The notes under the pieces: model-generated
What the model was told of the DNA's origin: nothing
Seen by the model: the letters and a program-made list of their open reading frames with translations, nothing else
Database searches by the model: none
Assembly: GCF_016864375.1 (NCBI RefSeq)
Contig: NZ_CP069356.1
Coordinates: 806,001 to 870,000, forward strand
Length of the DNA: 64,000 bases
From: Microvirga sp. VF16
Lineage (GTDB): Bacteria > Pseudomonadota > Alphaproteobacteria > Rhizobiales > Beijerinckiaceae
Direction: 5' to 3'
Program-made: the position numbers and the translations under genes
Shown: piece after piece, positions 7,489-14,984 of the stretch
How positions within the stretch are numbered: the stretch's first letter is position 1
Layout: each line of letters begins with the position of its first letter

Positions 7489-8715
7489 ATGTGGCGTGTC
7501 TCCCCCTCCGGTCGCCTGGATAACCTCACTGTCTTCAAGCACCGCAATGGTCGCTACGTGCCAGTCGGTGAACTGGCGTTCCAAGGGCAAGAGATCCTTC
7601 GCCCGGGCACATTCAGCTATGCCCAAAGTTATCTTGAGTCTGACAGTGCTGTTGCGATTGATCCCATTGGCCTCCCGCTGCGCCAGCACCAGTTTCCGGG
7701 CTCTCCGGAAGTGCCGCTCGCCTGCCTTGATGCCGGACCGGAAGGCTGGGGCCGGACCGTGCTGTCCGCGGCCTTCGAGGCGTCCACCTTTGGTGCGGCG
7801 GAACTTCTGGCAGCCGGCACAACCGCTCGAACGGGGGACCTTGCCTTTGGTGCATCGGCGCAAGCAGGACCGGGGGCCTATTACCCGGATCAAGCACGTT
7901 GCCTCACAAGCCCAGAAGCGAGTTCCGACCTCGAGGCTCTGATGAGGGCTGCGATCACCGCGGATGAGGGAAGCGCGACACAGGAACAACTCGCCCTGCT
8001 TGTGCGAGCCAGTGCCGATGTGGGAGGAGCCCGCCCAAAGGTCCGATGGCGCGACGGGGAGGGGGAATGGATCGCGAAATTCCCAACCTGGGGGGACAAG
8101 TTCGACGATCCCCGCATCGAGGCCGTCTGTTTGGATGTCGCTGAGGCCGCCGGCCTTCCGGTGCCCGAGCGCCGGCTCATGACCTTCTCTGGCAAAACTG
8201 TTCTGCTCGTGAAGCGCTTCGACCGATCGGAAGACGGCCGACCTTATTCATACCTGAGCATGGGGACACTCCTCCGGGAGCCGCCAAGTAGCTACGGCAC
8301 GTCGAAAACCTACACGGACATGGCGGCGGCGGCTCGCTCGATCGGGGTTTGGGATCCGGAGGAGCAAATGTTCCGTCGGCTGCTCGTCAATGCTTACCTG
8401 CACAATACCGATGATCATCTGCGCAACCACGCCGTGATCAACAGAGGAGAAGGGTGGGAGCTCTCGCCCGTATTCGACGTGGTGCCTTATCTTGGACGCA
8501 AGCGGCACGTCTGTGCGCCTGCGCCCGGGCTCAGCACGGACTGCGACCCACAGCCGGCATTCGCGTCCTATGCTGCTTTCGGGCTGACACGCGAGAGAGC
8601 CGAAAGCATCCTGGACGATGTCAGAGTGGCTATGAAGCGCCTACCTATGCTTTTGGAGCAACGTGAGGTGTGCCGAGCCGATCGAGAGTTCTTGAGGATG
8701 GTGGAGACACGATGA
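7489..8715 (+). CDS. hipA: HipA family serine/threonine kinase toxin
   Basis: This 408-aa protein has the HipA fold. The N-terminal region includes FSYAQSYLES, and ADVGGARPKVRW is the glycine-rich segment near residue 180. The HipA catalytic motif HNTDDHLRNH spans 305-314, and the metal-binding SPVFDVVP has its Asp at 330. HipA kinases such as E. coli HipA phosphorylate a tRNA synthetase and slow growth. A HipB antitoxin normally precedes hipA with a few bases between. Here the upstream gene is instead a DUF2384-like protein 120 bases away. Its 3' end overlaps a HAD-like stub by ATGA. It lies between two direct 15-bp repeats and may be cargo of the recombinase module. Confidence 0.88.
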   Translation: MWRVSPSGRLDNLTVFKHRNGRYVPVGELAFQGQEILRPGTFSYAQSYLESDSAVAIDPIGLPLRQHQFPGSPEVPLACLDAGPEGWGRTVLSAAFEASTFGAAELLAAGTTARTGDLAFGASAQAGPGAYYPDQARCLTSPEASSDLEALMRAAITADEGSATQEQLALLVRASADVGGARPKVRWRDGEGEWIAKFPTWGDKFDDPRIEAVCLDVAEAAGLPVPERRLMTFSGKTVLLVKRFDRSEDGRPYSYLSMGTLLREPPSSYGTSKTYTDMAAAARSIGVWDPEEQMFRRLLVNAYLHNTDDHLRNHAVINRGEGWELSPVFDVVPYLGRKRHVCAPAPGLSTDCDPQPAFASYAAFGLTRERAESILDDVRVAMKRLPMLLEQREVCRADREFLRMVETR

Positions 8716-8798
8716 CCGAGATCCAGGCTGTATGCTTCGATGCCTTCGGGACGCTGGTCGAGATCACCGATAAGCGGAGAAGCACGAGGCTGCCATAG
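8712..8798 (+). pseudogene. HAD-superfamily hydrolase, N-terminal stub
   Basis: The frame reads MTEIQAVCFDAFGTLVEITD and then stops after 28 residues. FDAFGTL is HAD motif I with the nucleophile Asp at residue 10. The remaining 200 or so residues of a haloacid-dehalogenase-like enzyme are absent. It overlaps the hipA stop as ATGA, so the two were once translationally coupled. The deletion lies between here and the 15-bp repeat at 8962. Confidence 0.7.
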
Positions 8799-8961
8799 AC
8801 CTGGAACATCCCCGGTGGTGTTCCAAGCACAGGAGGATCCTTGTGCTCCTTGAGGTGAGGATCAGAGATCAACGCAATCTTGGTCAAAGGCAGATCCTGG
8901 AATGAAGCCGTGTCCCACATCATGAGGACCGTTCAGTGCCGCCCACCTTGGTGAGAGTCCA

Positions 8962-8976
8962 GACTTCTTGTCAAAA
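8962..8976 (-). repeat. 15-bp repeat TTTTGACAAGAAGTC, copy 2
   Basis: It is identical to the copy at 6368-6382 and in the same orientation. The pair brackets 2.6 kb with the small toxin/antitoxin-like pair, hipA and the HAD stub. Bases on both sides differ from the other copies, so similarity stops at the repeat. Confidence 0.8.
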
Positions 8977-9092
8977 GGTTAGTTATCCGCTGTTTTATCC
9001 TCCGATTCAGACGCCTTGGAACTGAACTCGTTCGCTCCGGCCCCATAGACCACGGAGAGCGACAATTTAGGGCTGTGTGTCATCTGACGCGC

Positions 9093-9375
9093 CTATGTCA
9101 GAACGGCGAGCGTCTGCATCGCACCTCTTGCGTCCGTAACCATCGGGTCAACCGAGCCATTCTTGGCCGGCGCGGCGTTGATCACCACCGCATAAGGCTT
9201 TTTCAGTTCACGGAATGCCTGGATCGTTGCCTGAACGGCGTCGACATCAAACAGCCCAGGCCGCGTTCAAATCACGACAAGATCGGCATGCCAGTTCGCC
9301 TCAGCCGCTGAGGCTTCGGCGTTGGGGCGGGCCGATCAAGACCCATTCAATCCCGTCGTGCCTCGCCTTAGACGG
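9093..9375 (-). pseudogene. ParA/MinD-type partition ATPase remnant
   Basis: The minus strand gives VLIGPP, a one-base frame change, then NAEASAAEANWHADLVVI, a stop, and TRPGLFDVDAVQATIQAFRE followed by KKPYAVVINAAPAKN. This is the middle and late part of a ParA ATPase: normal genes have VLIDTPP, then ADLVVIPTRPG. A Walker A N-terminus is not present and the C-terminus ends in a second stop at 9093. At least one frameshift and two stops show it is dead. It suggests a plasmid or integrative element once lay here. Confidence 0.75.
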
Positions 9376-9758
9376 CGCGATTGCCGGCCTTGATCACCAG
9401 TAGGTACCTTTGGAAAACGCGCAATCCTTCCGCGATGCTTGCCTGTTACCAAATCGGAGTGGCGCTTCGACGGTACACTGCTATTTCGACAGGTCGATGA
9501 GACGCCCTATGGTGGAGATCGCCACACCATCCCCGGGCTGGTCGTACATAAAGGGTTCTCTAACGAAGTATTTGGCAGCGACAGGTAGTGCGCGGCGAAA
9601 GGTGTACGAGAGTGTTTGTTTTGAGGGACGAAAAGAAAAAATCCCTGAAGTGAACCATCTGACCTGAGCACACCGACCCAGGATCGGATCCTCTCATCCT
9701 TGGGTTGCGTTGCCACGCTCTGATGGCTCGCGGCCCATCATTGACCTGCCATACCATT
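9376..9758. other. Stretch with no supportable gene
   Basis: I see no frame with convincing coding character and no repeat. It separates the parA remnant from the next intact gene. Confidence 0.4.
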
Positions 9759-10256
9759 ATGAATGAACAACGACTTGACCTGAGCGCTCGGCTGGAAGCG
9801 CATGCTATCCTGGATCGCCTCGTAGCCAAAGGGCCAACGTTCCGGACAGCAGACGCCCGTCGGCTGATTGACCTCGTTCCCGTGGCACCCAGCTCCCGCA
9901 TCTCGTTCACGGGTATCTTTCGAAGTCGAGAGCCTGGCGCCAAAGGGCATGCCGCCGGCATCGGCGATGTCAACTTGGAAGGGGAGGCGAAGCAAACAAC
10001 GTTGACTCTCAACATACCTGCCTCGCACCGAATCGGCGGCTATGTGGTGACGCATACTCCCGGACACTTGGAAATCGAGCTGATGTGGGCGGAGACCCGA
10101 GCCGACCAAACGGGGCAGAGCTGCGCTCTGATCTATGACGTCAGAACCAAACAGCCAGAGGAGATGCGCATCGCTGTGCAGAAGTCACTGAGCATGCTGT
10201 TCATTACCTTTCATTTCGTCTCGTTCATCCCGTGGAAGACGCCCGAGAGTGTCTGA
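9759..10256 (+). CDS. Unknown 165-aa protein (family with a broken second copy)
   Basis: It starts MNEQRLDLSARLEAHAILDR; an ATG 54 bases upstream is possible. I do not recognise the family. Visible features are SRISFTGIFRSREPGAKGHA in the middle, HRIGGYVVTHTPGHLEIELM around residues 91-110, and a conserved C-terminus, SFIPWKT. A clear homologue exists as two pieces at 13280-13534 and 18164-18416, with the same GIF/GVF, HRIGGY and PWKT segments, which shows that the frame is real and conserved. Both copies sit next to ClpA/B-like genes (11176 and 12898), so the families may work together. Confidence 0.8.
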   Translation: MNEQRLDLSARLEAHAILDRLVAKGPTFRTADARRLIDLVPVAPSSRISFTGIFRSREPGAKGHAAGIGDVNLEGEAKQTTLTLNIPASHRIGGYVVTHTPGHLEIELMWAETRADQTGQSCALIYDVRTKQPEEMRIAVQKSLSMLFITFHFVSFIPWKTPESV

Positions 10257-11175
10257 GCGCCGTGAGGATAAGAGATCTTGAGCAGAGAGATGAACCACTT
10301 CTGCAGTTATCAAGTGAACCAATAAATCCCTACATCAAAAGCTGTCGCTGCAGCTCAGAGGCGATGCGTTTTGCTATCCTCTTTACTGATGCGCATGACG
10401 ACAGGTTTGGTGCTCACAAGCGTTATGAGCGTATACCCGTTCCTCACTCAGTCCGCTGTCGCCTGCCCTTACAGAAATTCTCTGGCGGTTTCGATCCTGA
10501 TCCCAGCACGAGATCCTGCGCATTCAGGTAAAACCTGTGGCGGTTCGCGACCGGGGTCAACGGTGTTTCCGGATGCAGTCCCACACATCTCTGCGACCGT
10601 CGCCCCCTTGCAAAGGCCGGAAGGACCACCCCGGCGGGGTTCAGGATGCTGACAGTGAACAGCGTCGCTGGAGCAATAATCCCGCTCCCGAGAGAGCGGT
10701 TCGAGGTCCTCTGCCTCAAACGGCAAGGCTTACTTCAAACTTAACCGTATGAAGGACCGACGGCGTCGATGATTGCATGGGTTCTAAACGCAGCCCCATC
10801 CGCAATCTCGCCGTCGCTCATCCCAACCGGACTGCGGTGACAGACCGACCACGCCGCGCACGCTGCATCGCAGGCGCGATCCTGTGTGTTCGTCGGGATG
10901 CCAAAGAAACACAGAGAACCGGAAAGATCCTCATCAAGGAAAGGAGCCGCAAAATCCCGAGAAAGACAAAGAGGACCTGACCCGAGGAGGGTCAGATTGC
11001 AGATCAAGAACTCAGACAAAGGCCAGAAAGAACAGGATTGCGATGGTGAAAGAAGACAGACCTCAAATCCCAAAAAGAGCAACGGCACCCCAGACAATCA
11101 TCAATAATCAATCCCAAAACATTTTGACCCGACGCCGATGACATCGGCGGTCTTCATTCAGCCTGGACTACATTC
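10257..11175. other. Long stretch with no supportable gene
   Basis: Open frames here are short, overlap each other and have no recognisable motif. A minus-strand segment with LGSGIIAPATLFTVSILNP (about 10640-10700) looks slightly protein-like but has no start or partner. I cannot assign anything. Confidence 0.4.
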
Positions 11176-12132
11176 ATGACGACGACCCCTCCCAAAGGCA
11201 TGCCGGTAACGCCGACGCCCTCTGCCGCCAGGATCGCAGACGCCCTCAGAGGTGCCGTGATCGGATATGACGCGATGCTTATCGCCTTGGCCGCCGAGTT
11301 GCGCGATCAGCTCACCCTCGCTCAGCCCGCCCGACCCGCCGCCATCTTCCTCCTCGCCGGCCCGGAGATTGCTCACGAGAAAGATGCAATCGCCCATGCA
11401 CTTGCTGACGTGCTCGGTTACGACTGGGGCCTCTACAATCTCGCCGACCCCGATCTGACCGCTGCACGGCTATTTCGGTCTGGGCCGTCGGGTCCATTGC
11501 CGGGCTCGCTGCAGCACCAGCTTATGAGAGCGCCGCATTCCGTCATCGTGCTCGACCAGATCGAACAGGCCGAGCCCGAGGTGATCGAGCGCTTGGTCGC
11601 CTGCTGGCGTAGCGGCGTCATTCTCGATCCCGCGGGGATCCGGATCCCAACCGACGCGGCGATCTTCCTGCTGACGACTGCTGTTGCGCAGGACCGGCTC
11701 GGCCAGATCGGCCGGGACGGTCTGTCGTCCGATCAACGGCATCTGGCCTGCCTCAAGATTATGTCGGACGAAGGCTTGCCGGCCCATCTCCTACGACGTG
11801 TCGATGCCGCATTCTGCCTCGGGGGCATGAGCATGCATGATCTTGCCCGCGCATGCCGGCAGCGTCTGGAACAGCAAGTGGCCGTGCATGGGCTGAGCCT
11901 GGCGGGGGATGGCCTCGCCCCCGAGGTGCTGGCATGCGCCATGACGTCGGCACTCGGCGTCTCGTCCTTGGCATTCAGGCACCGCAGGGTCGCCCTCGAC
12001 CGTCGCCTCACGCAATGTAGCGAAAGGGAAGTCACGCACATTCGGCTGGTGATGGACGGCGACGAGATTGGGGTCGAGCCGATTGATACGGCGGTTGCAG
12101 CCGAGAACCGCGAGCCTGACCAGCACCACTAG
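11176..12132 (+). CDS. ClpA/ClpB-like AAA+ protein with degenerate ATPase motifs
   Basis: This 318-aa protein corresponds to one Clp/Hsp100 D2-type module. RGAVIGYDAMLIAL (25-38) matches the VIGQDEAI entry of the domain. AIFLLAGPEIAHEKDAIAHAL (56-76) stands where GPTGVGKT should be, so the Walker A Lys and Thr are lost. SVIVLDQIEQAEPEV (122-136) matches LLDEIEKAHPDV with Gln128 in place of the catalytic Glu. DEGLPAHLLRRVDAAFCLGG (about 208-227) matches the sensor/arginine-finger region FRPEFLNRID. ATP hydrolysis is therefore unlikely. It may act as a scaffold or regulator of a true Clp, but this is inferred. A truncated paralogue lies at 12898, and a MucR-like gene follows after 143 bases. 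Confidence 0.78.
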   Translation: MTTTPPKGMPVTPTPSAARIADALRGAVIGYDAMLIALAAELRDQLTLAQPARPAAIFLLAGPEIAHEKDAIAHALADVLGYDWGLYNLADPDLTAARLFRSGPSGPLPGSLQHQLMRAPHSVIVLDQIEQAEPEVIERLVACWRSGVILDPAGIRIPTDAAIFLLTTAVAQDRLGQIGRDGLSSDQRHLACLKIMSDEGLPAHLLRRVDAAFCLGGMSMHDLARACRQRLEQQVAVHGLSLAGDGLAPEVLACAMTSALGVSSLAFRHRRVALDRRLTQCSEREVTHIRLVMDGDEIGVEPIDTAVAAENREPDQHH

Positions 12133-12275
12133 TCAGCGTACCGGCAACTTCTCCGGCACAGCAGGCTCGCGGAGAGCGCTATATCGTTCTTAGCCTCACG
12201 ACACCTCAGCGGGACCGCAGCGATCTGCCGCGATCGCATCGGCGGGCCCTTCTTCAATCATCCAAAGCACCCATT

Positions 12276-12710
12276 ATGACCGAACGACCCTTTCTTACCT
12301 TTGACGACATCGTCCGCCTTAGCGTCAGGTTCGCCCTGATCCTGTCGCACCCGAATAGCCCCGCCGCCCCCGGTCAGGTCCGACGCCGCCTGGATCATCT
12401 GTTGGATGAGATCGCGCCGGCCCCGGCACGCTTCCCCAGCGGTGCGCCTTCAGGCCCTGCCATCCCGGGCGCGGTGTTGCCGGATGCCATTATCTCGCTC
12501 GAGGACGGCCAGCCCTACAAGGATCTTTACGATCATCTGAGCAAACTGGGACTGAACCCGAAAGCTTATCGCCGGAAATGGGGGCTGTCGCCTAAGTACC
12601 CAATGATGGCCCCGAACGAGGTCGAGCGCCGTCGCCGATTGCGCGAGTGCTGTGGCCCGTCACCCTGCCGCCGGAGAAAGCGCGGGAGACCGCCTCGCCA
12701 TTGCCCGTGA
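12276..12710 (+). CDS. MucR/Ros-type regulator lacking zinc-finger cysteines
   Basis: This 144-aa protein holds a MucR core: AIISLEDGQPYKDLYDHLSK at about 69-88, then GLNPKAYRRKWGLSPKYPMM (about 90-109). MucR/Ros proteins are abundant DNA-binding regulators of rhizobia that recognise AT-rich promoters. Typical members have Cys-x2-Cys in the position of ISLED; here both are missing. The same loss is known in some Mesorhizobium homologues that fold without zinc. The C-terminus is Arg/Pro-rich. It is likely the regulator of this island. It lies between the two ClpA/B-like genes on the same strand. Confidence 0.78.
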   Translation: MTERPFLTFDDIVRLSVRFALILSHPNSPAAPGQVRRRLDHLLDEIAPAPARFPSGAPSGPAIPGAVLPDAIISLEDGQPYKDLYDHLSKLGLNPKAYRRKWGLSPKYPMMAPNEVERRRRLRECCGPSPCRRRKRGRPPRHCP

Positions 12711-12897
12711 TCACCTTGCTCACCTGATCAGCTGCAGTTTCCAACCGCGGCGTCGCGGCTCACCATCGTGGGACGTGCTCTGACTCGCGTCTTCGCGGTT
12801 CCTCGGCCTCTCAGCATGAGGCCCAGCCGGAGCGATCTTTTCCCCTGGGCTGGAGCTAACCCAGGGAAACGCTGTCACACTTCTTAATCCGTCAATT

Positions 12898-13215
12898 TTG
12901 GTAGGTCTTTTCTATGGCGCCCCTCCTCAGTCGTCCACGCTCAGCAAGCAGGAGCTCATCACGCTGATCAAGTCCGAGGTCGTCGGACAGGACGCCGTAG
13001 CCCATGCCGTCACGGCAAAGTTCGTGCGGCGCCACGCCTCCCGTCCAGCCGATCGACTGGTCGACGTCATTCTCCTGGTCAGGCCCAATAATAAAAAGGA
13101 CCACCTGTCGATCGCCGGCAGCCTCATCAACGCACCTCCTGCCGAGGCAAAGGCATACGATCTATCATCCGACTGGGGCCAGGATCCCGAATTGCTCTTC
13201 CGAGCTGGGCCGTGA
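12898..13215 (+). pseudogene. Truncated paralogue of the ClpA/B-like gene
   Basis: LSKQELITLIKSEVVGQDAV matches the entry of the module at 11176. VDVILLVRPNNKKDHLSIAG covers the Walker A position, again without GKT. DWGQDPELLFRAGP then aligns with DWGLYNLADPDLTAARLFRSGP of the long copy just before a stop at 13215. No Walker B or C-terminal half follows. The only start in frame is TTG at 12898. It is therefore a broken second copy; the next gene downstream is the broken homologue of the 9759 protein. Confidence 0.6.
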
Positions 13216-13279
13216 GAGGTGAGGTCGTGGCTCTGGTCGACCATTTGAAAGCGCAAGCCGACGACCGGGAGATGGTCGC

Positions 13280-13534
13280 ATGAGCGACCACACGCTTGAT
13301 CCTACCACGCGGCCCGAGGCGCATGCCTTCATCGACTGACTTATCGCTGACGGCGAAATCTTCGCCCGCTCGACGCGCGACGGCTGATCGTTCTGCTTCC
13401 GCTGACGAAGCGGACGCGGTTTTCATTCATAGGTGTCTTCAAGGGCAGCGGCGGCAACTTTAAGGGTCGGGCCGCCGGCGTCGGCAATATTGAGCCGAAG
13501 GGGGAGGGGAGGGAGAAACGGGTTGCTGTTGTTG
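13280..13534 (+). pseudogene. Left part of a split homologue of the 9759 protein
   Basis: MSDHTLDPTTRPEAHAFID is followed by a stop. After another stop and a frame change, RRLIVLLPLTKRTRFSFIGV and FKGSGGNFKGRAAGVGNIEP follow. These align in order with the intact protein (ARLEAHAILD, RRLIDLVPVAPSSRISFTGI, GHAAGIGDVNLE). The frame ends where IS3 sequence begins near 13535. The right part resumes at 18164. Confidence 0.75.
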
Positions 13535-13555
13535 CCCCCGAAAGATCGGACAGGA

Positions 13556-13743
13556 TCACCCGGGTTGACGTGAGGCAATGAACTCACGTGGGGAACGATA
13601 GCCGAGTGCCTTGTGTGGGTGAAGGCTGTTGTAGTGCTCGAACCATAACGGCAGGCTCTCCAGTACGGTTCTCGCATCCGGGACCGGGCTGACGCGGGCG
13701 TAATCGCGCTTGATGGTGCGCACGAAGGCTTCTGCCATGCCGT
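13556..13743 (-). pseudogene. IS3 transposase OrfB, C-terminal fragment
   Basis: The frame reads NGMAEAFVRTIKRDYARVSP and then WFEHYNSLHPHKALGYRSP. This is the end of an IS2-type OrfB, with the third catalytic residue Glu in MAEAFV. The matching N-terminal part ends in TTPVQSPQS at 17071. The two pieces join exactly at a TT dinucleotide. Confidence 0.88.
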
Positions 13744-13791
13744 TCTTTCAAGTCCAGGACTGCAGTTCGTGCTGACACTCAAGCGCGTATA

Positions 13792-14052
13792 GAGTTCGAG
13801 GTCACGCACCCGTTCCATCCGTGGCGCGGCCAGCGCTTCGTGCTGTCGACCCGCAAGCAGAACTGGGGTGAGGACCGCGTCATGTTCTACGACGCGGAGG
13901 GACGGCTTCGTTCGCTGCTTGCGTCATGGACGGACGTCGCCGGACCCGATGTTTTCATTCAGGTCGCGGCCGGCAGGTCGTTTGTGCGTCCCGATGATCT
14001 GGCAACCTTGGCGGCGTTGATCGCGCAAATCGAGCGCAGCCATGGCGGCTGA
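13792..14052 (+). CDS. DUF5372 small protein
   Basis: The frame reads EFEVTHPFHPWRGQRFVLST, then NWGEDRVMFYDAEGRLRSLL and DVFIQVAAGRSFVRPDDL, to the stop at 14052. I recognise this as the DUF5372 family that accompanies serine recombinases of this type. The start is a problem: no ATG, GTG or TTG precedes EFEVTHPFHP in frame, and the first usable codon is GTG at 13840, inside the conserved part. Either the start was lost on insertion or an unusual codon is used. The role is unknown; it may assist recombination. Confidence 0.65.
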   Translation, partial: EFEVTHPFHPWRGQRFVLSTRKQNWGEDRVMFYDAEGRLRSLLASWTDVAGPDVFIQVAAGRSFVRPDDLATLAALIAQIERSHGG

Positions 14053-14242
14053 CCGCGTGTCAGGCAATTTATGCCGCATATGTCAAGCTAATTATGCCGC
14101 TGCATGCAGACGTTGCCGTCGGCCCTGGCCTCTGGTTTGCGTTAATTTCCGGCATTCGTTCCGTATGGTAGCAGCCTTCATTAGATTGACACGTTCTCTG
14201 CTAAGGCGTAATTTGGCTTACATAGAGGGAAGAGGCTATACC

Positions 14243-14692
14243 ATGCCCAACGAGACCAAACGCGATCGACTGCGCCATCTCGGAGCACTCAACCCTCGTC
14301 CCGAAGCTGTCCGCGCACCCTGGTTTCGTGAGTCCAGCTTCTTCGATCCTCTCGATCTCGTGCAGGTGAAGTACGAGATGCTGCGTTACGTCCAGGAGGA
14401 CGGCGTCACCAAGGCCGATGCCGCCGCGCTTTTCGGTCTGTCGCGGCCAACCTACTATCAGGCCGAGGCCGCGTTCGAACGCGAGGGCATCACCGGCCTG
14501 CTGCCACGCCCCCGGGGACCAAAGTCAGCCCACAAGCTCACCGCCGAGGTTATGCAGCTCATCGAGCAGAACCAGCACGCGGGGGCCCCGTTGCAGGCAC
14601 GATCCCTGGCGCAACTGCTGCATTCGACGCTCGGTATCAGTGTCCATCCCCGCAGCATCGAGCGCGCGATCGCCCGTAAAAAAAAACGGTGA
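14243..14692 (+). CDS. Helix-turn-helix protein of the recombinase element, cut short at an A9 run
   Basis: It starts MPNETKRDRLRHLGALNPRP with GAGGGAAGAGG upstream. ADAAALFGLSRPTYYQAEAA (about 61-80) is a transposase-like homeodomain HTH. The frame stops at residue 149 after ARKKKR, encoded by a run of nine A (14678-14686). With eight A the frame would read ARKKNGETHARIP and continue through the segment 14693-14984, giving a 246-aa protein. Either a base was gained, or slippage at the run makes both forms. It probably works with the serine recombinase. Confidence 0.75.
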   Translation: MPNETKRDRLRHLGALNPRPEAVRAPWFRESSFFDPLDLVQVKYEMLRYVQEDGVTKADAAALFGLSRPTYYQAEAAFEREGITGLLPRPRGPKSAHKLTAEVMQLIEQNQHAGAPLQARSLAQLLHSTLGISVHPRSIERAIARKKKR

Positions 14693-14984
14693 GACCCATG
14701 CGCGCATCCCGACACTGCCGCACGGCTGCAAGGATTGCTATGAGACGCTGCGCGCCGCCGTCTTGTGCGGTCAGGCCTGCGTCAAGGACATGGGCGCCAT
14801 CGTTTTTCATGGCTTTTGGCAAGGGCTGGCGGTGCTGATCGCGGCTCCTCAGCCTCCCCCGCCGATCCATCGGCGGCCGGAACCACCGCCCACGGCTTCG
14901 GCGGCAGTGCACGATCGCCAGCTCGTGCATATGCTCGCCAACATGGTGCTGGCAGCAGAGACGCGAGGCAATCATGTCTACTGA
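14693..14984 (+). pseudogene. Out-of-frame second half of the helix-turn-helix protein
   Basis: This frame reads GETHARIPTLPHGCKDCYET, AAVLCGQACVKDMGAIVFHG and later HDRQLVHMLANMVLAAETRG, ending TGA at 14982-14984. It has no ATG near its beginning. It overlaps the recombinase start by 11 bases, as expected for the end of an operon gene. Coding character is clear, and its only natural start is by frame change from the upstream gene. Cys pairs (CKDC, CGQAC) could bind metal. Confidence 0.65.

Noticed and set aside
8645..8923. Minus-strand frame with LTKIALISDPHLKEH, like the start of a metallophosphoesterase
   Set aside because: Only the first motif fits; the following residues do not continue the family, and there is a hipA gene on the other strand.
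10444..10726. Minus-strand frame with LGSGIIAPATLFTVSILNP
   Set aside because: No start, no recognisable family, and an overlapping frame looks as good.
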